From contig CALVAW010000012.1 of the NCBI GenBank assembly GCA_944325655.1, positions 1-46,451 on the forward strand: a stretch of 46,451 bases of DNA, written 5' to 3'. The DNA comes from Candidatus Gastranaerophilales bacterium. GTDB taxonomy: Bacteria; Cyanobacteriota; Vampirovibrionia; Gastranaerophilales; Gastranaerophilaceae. Positions 7,996-16,729 of this stretch are shown here, in pieces. The number at the start of each line of letters is the position of its first letter. The stretch's first letter is position 1. The notes beneath the pieces are model-generated. The model was given only the letters and a program-made list of their open reading frames with translations. It did not search any database and was not told the DNA's origin. A program made the position numbers and the translations under genes.

Positions 7996-9453
7996 ATGGA
8001 TTTAAGCAAAATTATACAAAATATCAAAACAAAAGAAGTATTAAACTTTAAAGATATAGACATAAAAGGAATATCATATAACTCGAATACTATTAACTCG
8101 CATGAAATTTTTGTCTGCTTAAAAGGAGAACATGTAGACGGACACGATTTTGCACAAAGTGCTTTTGAAAAAGGCGCGGTGGCGCTAATGTGTGAACGAC
8201 CGTTAAATATTGAAATACCGCAATTAATTGTTAATTCCACCCAAGAAAGCATAGCTGATTTAGCTGCTGTTTTTTACAATAACCCAAGTTATGAGTTAAA
8301 TTTAATGGGTGTTACAGGTACTAACGGCAAAACAACGGTATGTCATCTTGTTCAAAAAATATTTGAAGAAGCAAGAAAAAAATGCGCTTTAATAGGAACT
8401 CTTGGTTATAAATTATCTTCTAAAGATGATTATTTGGAAGCAAAACATACAACACCTCAAGCTCCTCAAATGCAAGAAACTTTGCTAAAAATATTAAAAT
8501 CAGACGTTTTAAATGTTATAACCGAGGTTTCAAGCCATGCGCTGGAGCAATTCAGAGTAAAAAATTGCAATTTTTCAGGTGCTGTTTTTACTAATCTTAC
8601 TCAAGATCATTTAGATTACCACATTACAATGGAAAATTATTTTAATGCTAAATCTAAGCTTTTTAAAAATCTCAAAAAAGGCAACTTTGCAGTTATTAAT
8701 AATGACGATAAATATGCGAAGCGATTAATTGATTTAATTGATAAAGAAGTGAAAATTCTAACGTACGGCGTTAAAAATAAATCGGATTTAATGGCGAAAA
8801 ATATTGAATTTATGTCGGATGGTGTTGCATTTGACTGTATATATAATGAAAAATCTTTGCATTTTAAATTGCATTTAAACGGAATGTTCAGCGTTTATAA
8901 CTGTCTTGCTGCAATTGGCGTAGGTTTAATGAATGGAATTGACCTTGAAACAATCAAAAATGCCCTTGAAGACACAAGAAGCGTAGCAGGAAGATTTGAA
9001 ATCGTAAGAACTAACCCCATGGTTATTGTTGATTATGCGCACACACCTGACGGTTTAGAAAATATTTTAAGAGCTGCAAGAGAATTGACGCCAAAAAACG
9101 GCAATTTGATTTGTTTATTTGGCTGCGGCGGAAACAGAGACTGCACCAAAAGACCAAAAATGGGTAAAATTGCGCAGCAATTATGTGACAAAATAGTAAT
9201 AACATCTGATAATCCTCGCCAAGAAGACCCACAACAAATAATAACGGATATTTTAAGCGGACTTACATTAATTAACCCTAAAACGGTTTTTGTTGAATCA
9301 GATAGACACCTTGCAATCAAACTTTTAAAAGATATTGCCGGCGAAAATGATGTCTTGGTTTTGGCAGGCAAAGGACATGAAAATTATCAAATTTTAGCGG
9401 ATAAAACAATACATTTTGATGACAGAGAAGAAGTAAATAAAGTTTTTGATTAA
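7996..9453 (+). CDS. murE: UDP-MurNAc-tripeptide synthetase MurE (meso-DAP type)
   Basis: A 485-residue cytoplasmic ligase that adds the third stem-peptide amino acid to UDP-MurNAc-L-Ala-D-Glu, using ATP. The P-loop is GVTGTNGKTT (residues 105-114). The substrate-selecting motif reads D405-N-P-R408, the form found in meso-diaminopimelate-adding enzymes; Lys-adding enzymes differ at the last position. This agrees with the DAP pathway genes elsewhere in the window. The cluster stops here: no mraY, murF or ftsW follows. Start ATG, with GGGAAG upstream. Confidence 0.96.
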   Translation: MDLSKIIQNIKTKEVLNFKDIDIKGISYNSNTINSHEIFVCLKGEHVDGHDFAQSAFEKGAVALMCERPLNIEIPQLIVNSTQESIADLAAVFYNNPSYELNLMGVTGTNGKTTVCHLVQKIFEEARKKCALIGTLGYKLSSKDDYLEAKHTTPQAPQMQETLLKILKSDVLNVITEVSSHALEQFRVKNCNFSGAVFTNLTQDHLDYHITMENYFNAKSKLFKNLKKGNFAVINNDDKYAKRLIDLIDKEVKILTYGVKNKSDLMAKNIEFMSDGVAFDCIYNEKSLHFKLHLNGMFSVYNCLAAIGVGLMNGIDLETIKNALEDTRSVAGRFEIVRTNPMVIVDYAHTPDGLENILRAARELTPKNGNLICLFGCGGNRDCTKRPKMGKIAQQLCDKIVITSDNPRQEDPQQIITDILSGLTLINPKTVFVESDRHLAIKLLKDIAGENDVLVLAGKGHENYQILADKTIHFDDREEVNKVFD

Positions 9454-9517
9454 ATAGCAAAATTATTTTTTTTCAAGTTTTGTACGAGTACGCAAATATG
9501 CAAACAAGGAAAATGCT

Positions 9518-10351
9518 ATGAAAATATCAAAAATAAATCAAAATCAAATGTATACTTTTGCTTCCAAAATCAATAAAAGTTTGAAAAAAAATAATTCATA
9601 CCCGCAAACAAATCCAAGCAGCAAAATAGAATTACACAATTTACAAAATGATGGTTTTACGTCAAAAACTTTTGATAACGAGGAAGTACAAATTGCTGAC
9701 TTTGTTTTATCTTTATTAGAGATGACTGCAAAATCAAGAGAAAAAGAAATTTCAGATTATGATACAATACCCTCATTTTTTGAATTTAATATAAGTGATG
9801 AATTTAACGGCTATGAAATCACAAAACAAGTTAAGCCCGGCTTTTTCGATAAAATATCCGAGCTGCCTCGTTATAAAAAAATTAAACAATTTTTAGATGC
9901 AGGGTTAAACAGAGAATACTATGATATTGCCAAGTTAAATTATATAGTTCCTTCAAAACAAATTCCTCTTGTTGTTTTAGATGATATAGATTTATCTTTA
10001 TATAGACACGTTAAAACAACAAGAAGTGAAAACGGCCTTGGTTTGATACATACATTTAAGCATTCGAGTGAGCAAAAAAAATTATGTATAACGCAATATA
10101 ATTTCGGAATTGCTTCAATTATTCTAAGCAGCTTAACTCCAAAAGGCGAATATCAAAATCAGGGCTACTATTTTGCTGCAGACGGAAAAATCAATGCATA
10201 TCGAGATAATAGAAAAAATGCTTCTGGACATGAATTAAAGTTTAAAGATAAAAAAATAATTGCATCAGAATTTGATGCTAAATCAAAATTAAAATTAAGA
10301 AAAATATTCTTGTATGATAATGGCAAATTTGTTCAAGAAAGAAAATATTAA
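9518..10351 (+). CDS. Hypothetical protein, lineage-specific (first of a pair)
   Basis: A 277-residue protein without a recognisable domain. The N-terminus (MKISKINQNQMYTFASKIN) is polar and Asn/Lys/Ser-rich, apparently disordered, followed by a helical part and then a beta-rich C-terminal region that ends in YDNGKFVQE. The next gene ends with a comparable YSNGKF, so the two may be distant paralogues. No signal peptide is visible. The ATG has AAGGA upstream, and the stop overlaps the next gene's start (TAATG), which implies translational coupling. Confidence 0.7.
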   Translation: MKISKINQNQMYTFASKINKSLKKNNSYPQTNPSSKIELHNLQNDGFTSKTFDNEEVQIADFVLSLLEMTAKSREKEISDYDTIPSFFEFNISDEFNGYEITKQVKPGFFDKISELPRYKKIKQFLDAGLNREYYDIAKLNYIVPSKQIPLVVLDDIDLSLYRHVKTTRSENGLGLIHTFKHSSEQKKLCITQYNFGIASIILSSLTPKGEYQNQGYYFAADGKINAYRDNRKNASGHELKFKDKKIIASEFDAKSKLKLRKIFLYDNGKFVQERKY

Positions 10352-11346
10352 TGAAAATATTAAATGCAACAGTTAACAAAAATTCCGGTTATATGTTAAA
10401 TAAAAAAATGCAGCAAACAGGCAGAAAACCGGTATTTCTTTTTGAAAATTCTATAAATTTTAACGGCAAAAGAAATGAAGATAGGGATGTATTTAAAATT
10501 GCACAAAAGAAATCACAAACCGACACTGATTTTGATTTGCCTGATGAATCAGTTGACGAATACAGACAGCATTTTTTAAATATTTTAAATAACGATAGTG
10601 AAACAGCAGGTATTTTGCCTTTTATAAAATCTTGTTTAAGAAATAAAAAAAGTATTTTTCTGCAATCTTATTGTTATGGTATTGATACATACATAAGAGA
10701 ATATGCAAATAATGCTCAAATTCATTCACTTGATTTTGATTTACCTTTATTTAGCGAAGCATATTCATTAAAAAACACCTATGAACTTTTGAAAAAAAGT
10801 TATAGTGCAAAACGCGCAAAAGCAATTTTAAACGATAAAGATGCAAGAGAAAAAATAAAGATATTTAACAGCATAATCAACGCAATGATTGCAAAAATAT
10901 TAATTTCAGGCTTTAAAAATGATTATTCTTTGTTTATTAGAAGCATAAGCACTGATGAAACACCAAAATTAATAAATGAAGCAGATTACGGCAGCGCCGG
11001 AATGTTTAAAAAATATGCTATAGACGATCAAAGAAAACTATATATTTATTTTGACGGAAATAAAAGACCAAGAAAATACATAGAAACAAATTTTGATTAT
11101 TCTAATCCTGCACTGACAGAATATGGTCTTTCAAATAAATTTAAAATAATAGTTCGGACAATGGATATTGATTGCAGGGGCAATATAGAAAACTATTCCG
11201 TTTTTGATAATGATACAGGTAATATAGAACTAAGCATTGACTTTTTAAATGACAACACAGCGAGAATAAAATCATACAATGAAGGCGGAGAAAAAATTTC
11301 CGATAAAATGTTTGAATATTCAAACGGCAAGTTTAATGAAATTTAA
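10351..11346 (+). CDS. Hypothetical protein, lineage-specific (second of a pair)
   Basis: A 331-residue protein with no family I recognise. An N-terminal Asn/Lys-rich tail carries SINFNGK at about residues 34-40, a short F-x-G element that recurs near the N-termini of many proteins in this lineage by my recollection. A helical central region and a beta-rich C-terminus (about 230-331) with repeated short strands follow; the end YSNGKF resembles the preceding protein. It is coupled to that gene by a one-base overlap. Its stop shares the bases TTAA with the stop of the convergent corA, and no terminator separates them. Confidence 0.7.
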   Translation: MKILNATVNKNSGYMLNKKMQQTGRKPVFLFENSINFNGKRNEDRDVFKIAQKKSQTDTDFDLPDESVDEYRQHFLNILNNDSETAGILPFIKSCLRNKKSIFLQSYCYGIDTYIREYANNAQIHSLDFDLPLFSEAYSLKNTYELLKKSYSAKRAKAILNDKDAREKIKIFNSIINAMIAKILISGFKNDYSLFIRSISTDETPKLINEADYGSAGMFKKYAIDDQRKLYIYFDGNKRPRKYIETNFDYSNPALTEYGLSNKFKIIVRTMDIDCRGNIENYSVFDNDTGNIELSIDFLNDNTARIKSYNEGGEKISDKMFEYSNGKFNEI

Positions 11347-12296
11347 AACATTCCCTTTCTTGCAAAAAATACTGCAGCTGAAATTGCAGCAATTAATGAA
11401 ATTATGCTTACAATTAAAAATCCAAAATGGTTATTTGCAAAAGGAACCGCAACATTCATTCCCCAGAAACTTGAAAACATGGTTGGAATGGCAAAAATAA
11501 TTGCAATTGAGGTTAAGAATTTCATTACAATATTAAGATTGTTTGATATAATTGATGCGAAAGCATCCATCATATTTTCCAAAATGTTTCTGTGCATTTC
11601 AACCATCTCAAGTGCTTGTTTATTTTCAATTATAACATCTTCCAAAAGATCGATATCATCTTCACTAAACTTAAGCAAAGAATTTTGCTTGCCTGTTTGC
11701 GTAAGACGCATAATTTTTTGCAATACCATATAATTATCTCTTAGCGCAGTTGTGAAATATACAAGAGATTTTTGAACCTCAAAAAGTTGAAACAAGGCTT
11801 TGTTTTTCATTGTTTTTCTAAGCTCTTCTTCAATTTCTTCAGATTGTTTATATATGTAATTTAAGTATCTTAAATAATATTTTGTAGAGCGAAAAAGTAT
11901 ATCAAGTAAAAACTTGGTCTTATTTCTGGTATCAAAAGAATGCGACGTGTCTTTATTAAAAGAATTAATAACGTTATTCTTTTTTGAAGATACTGTTATA
12001 AAACCGCGCTCTGTAAAAATAATACCTAAAGGCAAAGTGTCATAAGCACCTTCATCTTCCATTAATGGAATATTTGTGATTATAAGCAAACAGTCATCTT
12101 CGATTTCAATACGAGAACGTTCATCTACGTCAAGAGAATTTCTTAAAAAACTTTCATCTAAATTTAAAATTAGTGAAACTTTTTGTATTTCATCGTAAGT
12201 AGGATCAATCAAATTGAACCAAGAACCGCTTTGTGCTTCATTTATTCCTAATTCAACAAGTTTATTATTATCAGTGGTTTTTAAAATCTCTATCAT
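11343..12296 (-). CDS. corA: CorA-family divalent cation transporter
   Basis: A roughly 317-residue Mg2+/Co2+ channel of the inner membrane that works as a pentamer. The long cytoplasmic N-terminal funnel has helical segments (about 130-240). Two C-terminal membrane helices flank the signature G-M-N (FWGMNV), which forms the selectivity filter loop. The acidic periplasmic loop E-x-N of classical CorA is here VPFANNHFG. I prefer the ATG at 12296, with GGTG six bases before it, over two in-frame GTG codons at 12308 and 12305. Confidence 0.9.
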   Translation of the reverse strand: MIEILKTTDNNKLVELGINEAQSGSWFNLIDPTYDEIQKVSLILNLDESFLRNSLDVDERSRIEIEDDCLLIITNIPLMEDEGAYDTLPLGIIFTERGFITVSSKKNNVINSFNKDTSHSFDTRNKTKFLLDILFRSTKYYLRYLNYIYKQSEEIEEELRKTMKNKALFQLFEVQKSLVYFTTALRDNYMVLQKIMRLTQTGKQNSLLKFSEDDIDLLEDVIIENKQALEMVEMHRNILENMMDAFASIISNNLNIVMKFLTSIAIIFAIPTMFSSFWGMNVAVPFANNHFGFLIVSIISLIAAISAAVFFARKGMF

Positions 12297-12371
12297 AAGT
12301 TTCACCACATTTATTCGGGGTCACATCTCTATTAAACTACACATTAAAAAATAAGTAAATACATAAAAAGA

Positions 12372-12392
12372 AACCTCTTTATTCAAGAGGTT
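12372..12392 (-). terminator. Rho-independent terminator after the basic small protein
   Basis: AACCTCTT and AAGAGGTT form an 8-bp stem with loop TATTC. On the minus strand it is followed by CTTTTT. It lies about 30 bases past the stop of the gene at 12424-12774, and separates it from corA on the same strand. Confidence 0.8.
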
Positions 12393-12423
12393 ATAAACAC
12401 ACACAAAACCTATTCATTCTTTT

Positions 12424-12774
12424 TTATGCAGTTGTAGGACGAGGCTCTTTTGCAAGCTTTCTTGTAAGCTCATTTTTCTTTGCCATTTGTGCTGCAACTA
12501 CTTTTCTTGCTGCTTCAGCAATTCTTTCTTTTTTAGATTTTACTGATTTCATTTTTGTATAATGAATATTCATTGAAATTGCTTTTGTACAAATATCACG
12601 CAATGCCTGATGTATGCGGTATGCTTCCATGTGTGCATTTGCATAATCATTCATGGTTTCCAACATTTTATTTGGATCAATCATCGAACTTTGTACAATT
12701 GCATTATCCACTTTTAAACTTTGATATTTTTTAACTAATGCTCTGTCTAATTTATCTCGAGCGCCAATTGCCAT
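12424..12774 (-). CDS. Small basic helical protein, unknown
   Basis: A 116-residue, Lys/Arg/Ala-rich protein with many Met residues, predicted to be helical, ending in a basic tail (RKLAKEPRPTTA). I do not recognise a family. It has its own ribosome binding site (TAGGAG, 9 bases before the ATG) and its own terminator, so it is a monocistronic unit. The charge pattern is compatible with binding nucleic acid or with a flagellar/secretion-export rod-type protein, but no motif supports either choice. Confidence 0.65.
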   Translation of the reverse strand: MAIGARDKLDRALVKKYQSLKVDNAIVQSSMIDPNKMLETMNDYANAHMEAYRIHQALRDICTKAISMNIHYTKMKSVKSKKERIAEAARKVVAAQMAKKNELTRKLAKEPRPTTA

Positions 12775-12950
12775 ATTGTAAGCTCCTAAAAATATATCAC
12801 TCGTATATTAATAAAGTATTTTTTATAAGAAAAATTGATAAATTAATTAATTTTCTTTTAACAAAAATTAATATTTAATCGAAAATAAATATTGTGCATG
12901 ATTAAAAAATAATTTAAAATATAAGAATAGTACTAATCCAAGGAGTTATT

Positions 12951-13202
12951 TTGAAAGAAAAAAAAGTAGTTTCTTTTGAAAAGAAACATTCTAAAACAGG
13001 AGAAAAACAACCTGAGGTTGAATATTGCAGTTTTTGCAAACGCCCGAATACACAAGTACCCAAGATGGTGAAAGGCCCCGGAGTTAATATTTGTTCTGAA
13101 TGTACTTTAATTGCCGTCCAATATTTAATTTTACAAGACGGATTGATGAGTGCCGAAGCACAAAAAATACTTGATTTATTGTGGGGTGTTTCAAGAAAAT
13201 AA
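12951..13202 (+). CDS. Stand-alone ClpX-type zinc finger protein
   Basis: An 83-residue protein whose centre matches the ClpX N-terminal zinc-binding domain: C27-x2-C30 (YCSFCKRPN) and, after GPGVNIC, C49-x2-C52 (ICSECTLIA). In ClpX this domain dimerises and recruits substrates and adaptors such as SspB. Here no AAA+ domain follows: the ORF ends 31 residues later. The start is TTG with AGGAG six bases upstream. It overlaps the next gene by one base. It may act as an adaptor or competitor for the protease, which is inference. Confidence 0.8.
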   Translation: MKEKKVVSFEKKHSKTGEKQPEVEYCSFCKRPNTQVPKMVKGPGVNICSECTLIAVQYLILQDGLMSAEAQKILDLLWGVSRK

Positions 13203-14824
13203 TGTCGGATACTTCAAATAAAATGCAAAACAGAGCACTTTTAATGACGGTTTTAAACAAATATTCTTCAAATCCGAATATTTCAAGTGCAAAAATAAAT
13301 TCTGATATTGTGCAACTTAAACAAATTCAAGATAAAGATTTGTTAACAAAAGTGCTGCTTAAAGAAATTACCGAACACAACGGAGAATATATTCATTTTT
13401 GCGCTATTTTTCTCATTGAATTGGTTGATAAAGATACATTTGAAAAACACTCTTTAGATATTTTAAAAAATAAAAAAGTATCGGATGAAAAAAAATTCTT
13501 TATTATTTCTCTTTTAAAACAAAAGGGGATAGATTTTGACTATGACAAGATAGATAATTATGTTAAATTTCCCGAAAAATTGGCTCAAGACGGAGTTAAA
13601 GAGTTTTTATCAAATGCGTTGGTTGACGCAGAAGTTCAGGTTGATTTACTGGATTTTTACTTAAATATACCTCAAGATGAAAAAATCTCTCTTTTATCCA
13701 ATTTGTCCGATGAATTTGATGGTGATGAGCTTGCTAATGCATTTTCGCTACTTGCACAATTAAATACCGAAGAAGAAGAATTGAACATTATAACTTCTGT
13801 TTTAATTGCTTCAACATCACCATTAGCAAAAGACGGATTGGAATATATTTTATTAAACAAAAATATAGATTTAAAAACAAGAGAAAAAAGCGAAAGAACG
13901 CTTAAGGAATTAATTTTTAAATATCCAAATTATAAAAATAATACATTGACTAAAAATTCTAAAATTTACAAATGCTATATCAGCTTTGTGGATGGAAATT
14001 CCAATTTTTCTTTGGTGTTTTCAAGAATTAAATCAGATGATACAATTGATTGCTCTTTAGTTACGATTAACTTATTAAATGGCATAATTGCCTGTATGGG
14101 ATTTGCATCATTGCAAAAAGAAAATTTTGAATCAATTATAAAAAGACTTTTTAGCGATTCCATACCTGTTGAAATCAATCCAATAGCTCTTAAAAGCATT
14201 CTTTCGTATTATTATCAGAAAAATTTGAAAAACAATACCGTTGTTCCTTATGAATTTATTGTATGGAAAAATTTATTAAATGATATAGAAAAAATTAATT
14301 ATGATGTATCTGAATTTATTAATTCAAAATTAGAAACAATTAACCTAAATCAGGCAAAAGTCAAAAAATTTGCAATGTCAAAGATTATTGAAAATTGGTT
14401 TTATACGCAAAATCAAAATAAATATTTCGACAATTTAATAGATGAAATTGAAAAAGAACACATATTGTCTCAAGATTTAATTGATGCCAAAATATCTAAA
14501 TTAATAGACGAACATTTTATAAATGATAAAACTTTTTTAATTGAACTTCAAAGCAAGCTTTTAATTCAAGCTTATGCTGCAAAATTAGCGGGTTTAAAAA
14601 TAACATCTGCCGCAGCATACAGTTTATGTTTCAAAAATCCTTATTTAAAATATTTAATAACATCTTTTATTGATAAAAGCTTGTATTTTTATTTTAAGCA
14701 AAATATGTTGTCAAAAAATGAAGATAATATATTTAAACGTGAAATAAAAACAAGTTATACATCGGATGAGTTAAAAATGTTATTATCAAAAATTGAGGAA
14801 AAATGGCAATCAAAAAAAGAATAG
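13202..14824 (+). CDS. Large helical-repeat protein, unknown
   Basis: A protein of about 540 residues, strongly helical and Lys/Leu/Ile/Asn-rich, with a HEAT-like feel in the first 230 residues (repeated amphipathic helix pairs such as EFDGDELANAFSLLAQLNTE). A small beta-rich part at about 255-300 (CYISFVDGNSNFSLVFSRI) interrupts the helices. No catalytic motif or membrane segment is evident. The ATG at 13202 overlaps the stop of the zinc-finger gene (TAATG), and its 3' end overlaps ruvX by 22 bases, so the genes form one translationally coupled operon. Confidence 0.75.
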   Translation: MSDTSNKMQNRALLMTVLNKYSSNPNISSAKINSDIVQLKQIQDKDLLTKVLLKEITEHNGEYIHFCAIFLIELVDKDTFEKHSLDILKNKKVSDEKKFFIISLLKQKGIDFDYDKIDNYVKFPEKLAQDGVKEFLSNALVDAEVQVDLLDFYLNIPQDEKISLLSNLSDEFDGDELANAFSLLAQLNTEEEELNIITSVLIASTSPLAKDGLEYILLNKNIDLKTREKSERTLKELIFKYPNYKNNTLTKNSKIYKCYISFVDGNSNFSLVFSRIKSDDTIDCSLVTINLLNGIIACMGFASLQKENFESIIKRLFSDSIPVEINPIALKSILSYYYQKNLKNNTVVPYEFIVWKNLLNDIEKINYDVSEFINSKLETINLNQAKVKKFAMSKIIENWFYTQNQNKYFDNLIDEIEKEHILSQDLIDAKISKLIDEHFINDKTFLIELQSKLLIQAYAAKLAGLKITSAAAYSLCFKNPYLKYLITSFIDKSLYFYFKQNMLSKNEDNIFKREIKTSYTSDELKMLLSKIEEKWQSKKE

Positions 14825-15219
14825 TAGCTTTGGATATAGGAACAAAACGTATAGGAGTAGCAGTATCAGACGGGCTTATGCTGGGGGCCGTTCCGGTCGG
14901 ATTAGTTAAGAGAGATAATGACAATAAAGCACTAAATGAGATTAAATTAATTTTAAGTGAATATAAAACCGACACAATTTTAATTGGTGTTCCTTATAAC
15001 ATGGATGGAACATTAGGATTTCAAGCAAAAAATTGTTTAGATTTTATTAAACCTCTTGAAAATGATTATATAATTTTGAAACAGGATGAAAGACTTTCTT
15101 CACAAGCAGCCGAGGAAATTTTGCGTTCCAAAGGGAAAAAATATACTAAAAATAAAGGCATGGTAGATGTAACTGCAGCTTGTATTATATTGCAAGAATA
15201 TATAGATAATAACAGATAG
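14803..15219 (+). CDS. ruvX: RuvX/YqgF family pre-16S rRNA nuclease / Holliday-junction resolvase-like
   Basis: A 138-residue RNase H-fold protein. The opening ALDIGTKRIGVAVSD holds the first catalytic Asp. ILIGVPYNMDGT and the DERLSSQAAEEIL stretch with the second acidic residue follow, and VDVTAACIILQEYI near the C-terminus supplies the third. In E. coli the family member YqgF trims the 5' end of pre-16S rRNA; a role in junction resolution has also been proposed. GAGG lies just before the ATG, inside the preceding gene. The yqgF-DUF1292 order that follows is also found in Firmicutes. Confidence 0.93.
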   Translation: MAIKKRIVALDIGTKRIGVAVSDGLMLGAVPVGLVKRDNDNKALNEIKLILSEYKTDTILIGVPYNMDGTLGFQAKNCLDFIKPLENDYIILKQDERLSSQAAEEILRSKGKKYTKNKGMVDVTAACIILQEYIDNNR

Positions 15220-15232
15220 CAAAGGAGCTAAA

Positions 15233-15523
15233 ATGCAAGAAGAAAACAATTCGCAAATAATTAAAACAATAGGTGAACATGGCGAAGAAATTTATATGAA
15301 ACTTCAAGAAGTTGTAAATGTCGGCGGAAAAGATTATGCGCTGCTATCGCTTGTCAAAGAAGATGTGTTACCGACAGATGACAACGACGATGATGAATTA
15401 ATTGTAATGAAAATGAACAAAACCGAAAATGAATGTACTTTCGAAATAATCGAAGATGATGATGAATTTAATTTCGTTGCTCAAGCAATATCAGACAGCG
15501 ACGAAATTGAAGACGAAGATTAA
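15233..15523 (+). CDS. DUF1292 family protein
   Basis: A 96-residue acidic protein matching DUF1292 (YrzB-like): a beta-hairpin start (TIGEHGEEIYMKLQEVV) leads to the conserved VGGKDYALLSLV and a Glu/Asp-rich C-terminus. Function is not established. In Bacillus and relatives this gene sits next to the YqgF gene, and the same order holds here (13-base gap, AAAGGAG site), which supports the call and links both to ribosome or RNA maintenance. Confidence 0.85.
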   Translation: MQEENNSQIIKTIGEHGEEIYMKLQEVVNVGGKDYALLSLVKEDVLPTDDNDDDELIVMKMNKTENECTFEIIEDDDEFNFVAQAISDSDEIEDED

Positions 15524-15537
15524 ATCAGCACCATGCA

Positions 15538-16569
15538 TTAAACATTCAGTTCTTGAAAGTTGTTTTTAGCTTTCATTTCTTTTGCTCTTTTATTTCGCAT
15601 AAGCATATCACAAAATGCTTCAATTCTTGTTATGAAACCGGCTTCGCCCGTATGTTCATCTATGGTTAAATTTAACAAGGGCTTTGAATAGTTTTTTGCT
15701 TTTCTTTTAATATCTTCAAGCATAAGACTGTCAGGACCGCAGCCAAAAGCAGTTATTGTAATTATGCCGTCTATTTTATTATCTGTAAAATAATGACCTG
15801 CGCATCCTGTCATTTCATATTGATTTGCCCAATACAAAGAACTATGCAACAAATTCATCCCGCCTTTAAGCTGCTCAATTGTTAATTGATATGCATTATA
15901 TACTCTTACATCCATATTATCCAATTTTTTGAATATATCCATACATACTCTTTTATCGTATATATTATAACCATGACCGATTAATGCAACGCTAATTGGT
16001 TTATTTGGTTTTTTAGGAGGAATAATAACTTTACCTTCTTTTGCGTTTTTAAGCGCTTCATCAAAATCAAGACCGTTTTGAACCATTACATTAAAATTAT
16101 TTTGTACTACAAATCCTGCCTGCAGTGCTTTTTTTATAAGGTTTGAATCTTTAATATCAAATTGATGTGCAATTTCAGTTAAAAAATCAATAAGATTATT
16201 ATTTTTTTCAGATTTATCCAAAGTTGCTTCAATTATATTAAAATCACCTTTTACAACATTTCTTATTAAATCGGGAAGCCCTCTGATTTTAGAGCAATTA
16301 TATACTTTTGGAGCAATAGATTGAATTGACGGAACAAATATATTTTTTACGTTTTTTTCGATTAAATTTATAACATGACCTACATAAACCTTAATTGGCA
16401 GGCATGTCTCCGTTACAACCAAAGATGCGCCGTCTGCAACGGTTTTTTTTGTAGTCGGATTTGAAAGTATTATTTCGAAATCTAAATTATTGAAAAAACC
16501 AAACCAAAAAGGAAAATAATTATAATAAGACATTGCCCTTGGTATACCGATAATTCTTTCTTTTTTCAT
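15538..16569 (-). CDS. 2-hydroxyacyl-CoA dehydratase / activase-related protein (DUF2229-like)
   Basis: A 343-residue protein resembling the DUF2229 portion of acyl-CoA dehydratase activase-related proteins. It opens with IGIPRAMSYYNYFPFW, and has TETCLPIKVYVGHV, IRGLPDLIR, GCAGHYFTDN and FGCGPDSLMLED, with Cys residues in positions typical for iron-sulfur binding. Family members reside near radical dehydratases of anaerobes, but many are uncharacterised; the activase ATPase domain (ASKHA) is absent here. The final blocks LTIDEHTGEAGFITRIEAF are highly typical of the family. It is convergent with the DUF1292 operon and monocistronic, with TAAGGT before the ATG. Confidence 0.75.
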   Translation of the reverse strand: MKKERIIGIPRAMSYYNYFPFWFGFFNNLDFEIILSNPTTKKTVADGASLVVTETCLPIKVYVGHVINLIEKNVKNIFVPSIQSIAPKVYNCSKIRGLPDLIRNVVKGDFNIIEATLDKSEKNNNLIDFLTEIAHQFDIKDSNLIKKALQAGFVVQNNFNVMVQNGLDFDEALKNAKEGKVIIPPKKPNKPISVALIGHGYNIYDKRVCMDIFKKLDNMDVRVYNAYQLTIEQLKGGMNLLHSSLYWANQYEMTGCAGHYFTDNKIDGIITITAFGCGPDSLMLEDIKRKAKNYSKPLLNLTIDEHTGEAGFITRIEAFCDMLMRNKRAKEMKAKNNFQELNV

Positions 16570-16729
16570 ATTAAACCTTACTAACTTTAAATATCAAGTG
16601 TATAATACATCAAAAAGGATTGAATTTCTAAGAATTTGATTTTATAATTAAATTTTTGTTACTTTTTATATAAAAAATAACAATATTTTTGTCCAACAAG
16701 TTTTAATTCATTATAAGGTAAAATCGTTT

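Noticed and set aside
12368-12396. CRISPR-like or repeat element near the hairpin after corA
   Set aside because: The hairpin occurs once, has a T-run on the minus strand, and is explained as a terminator.
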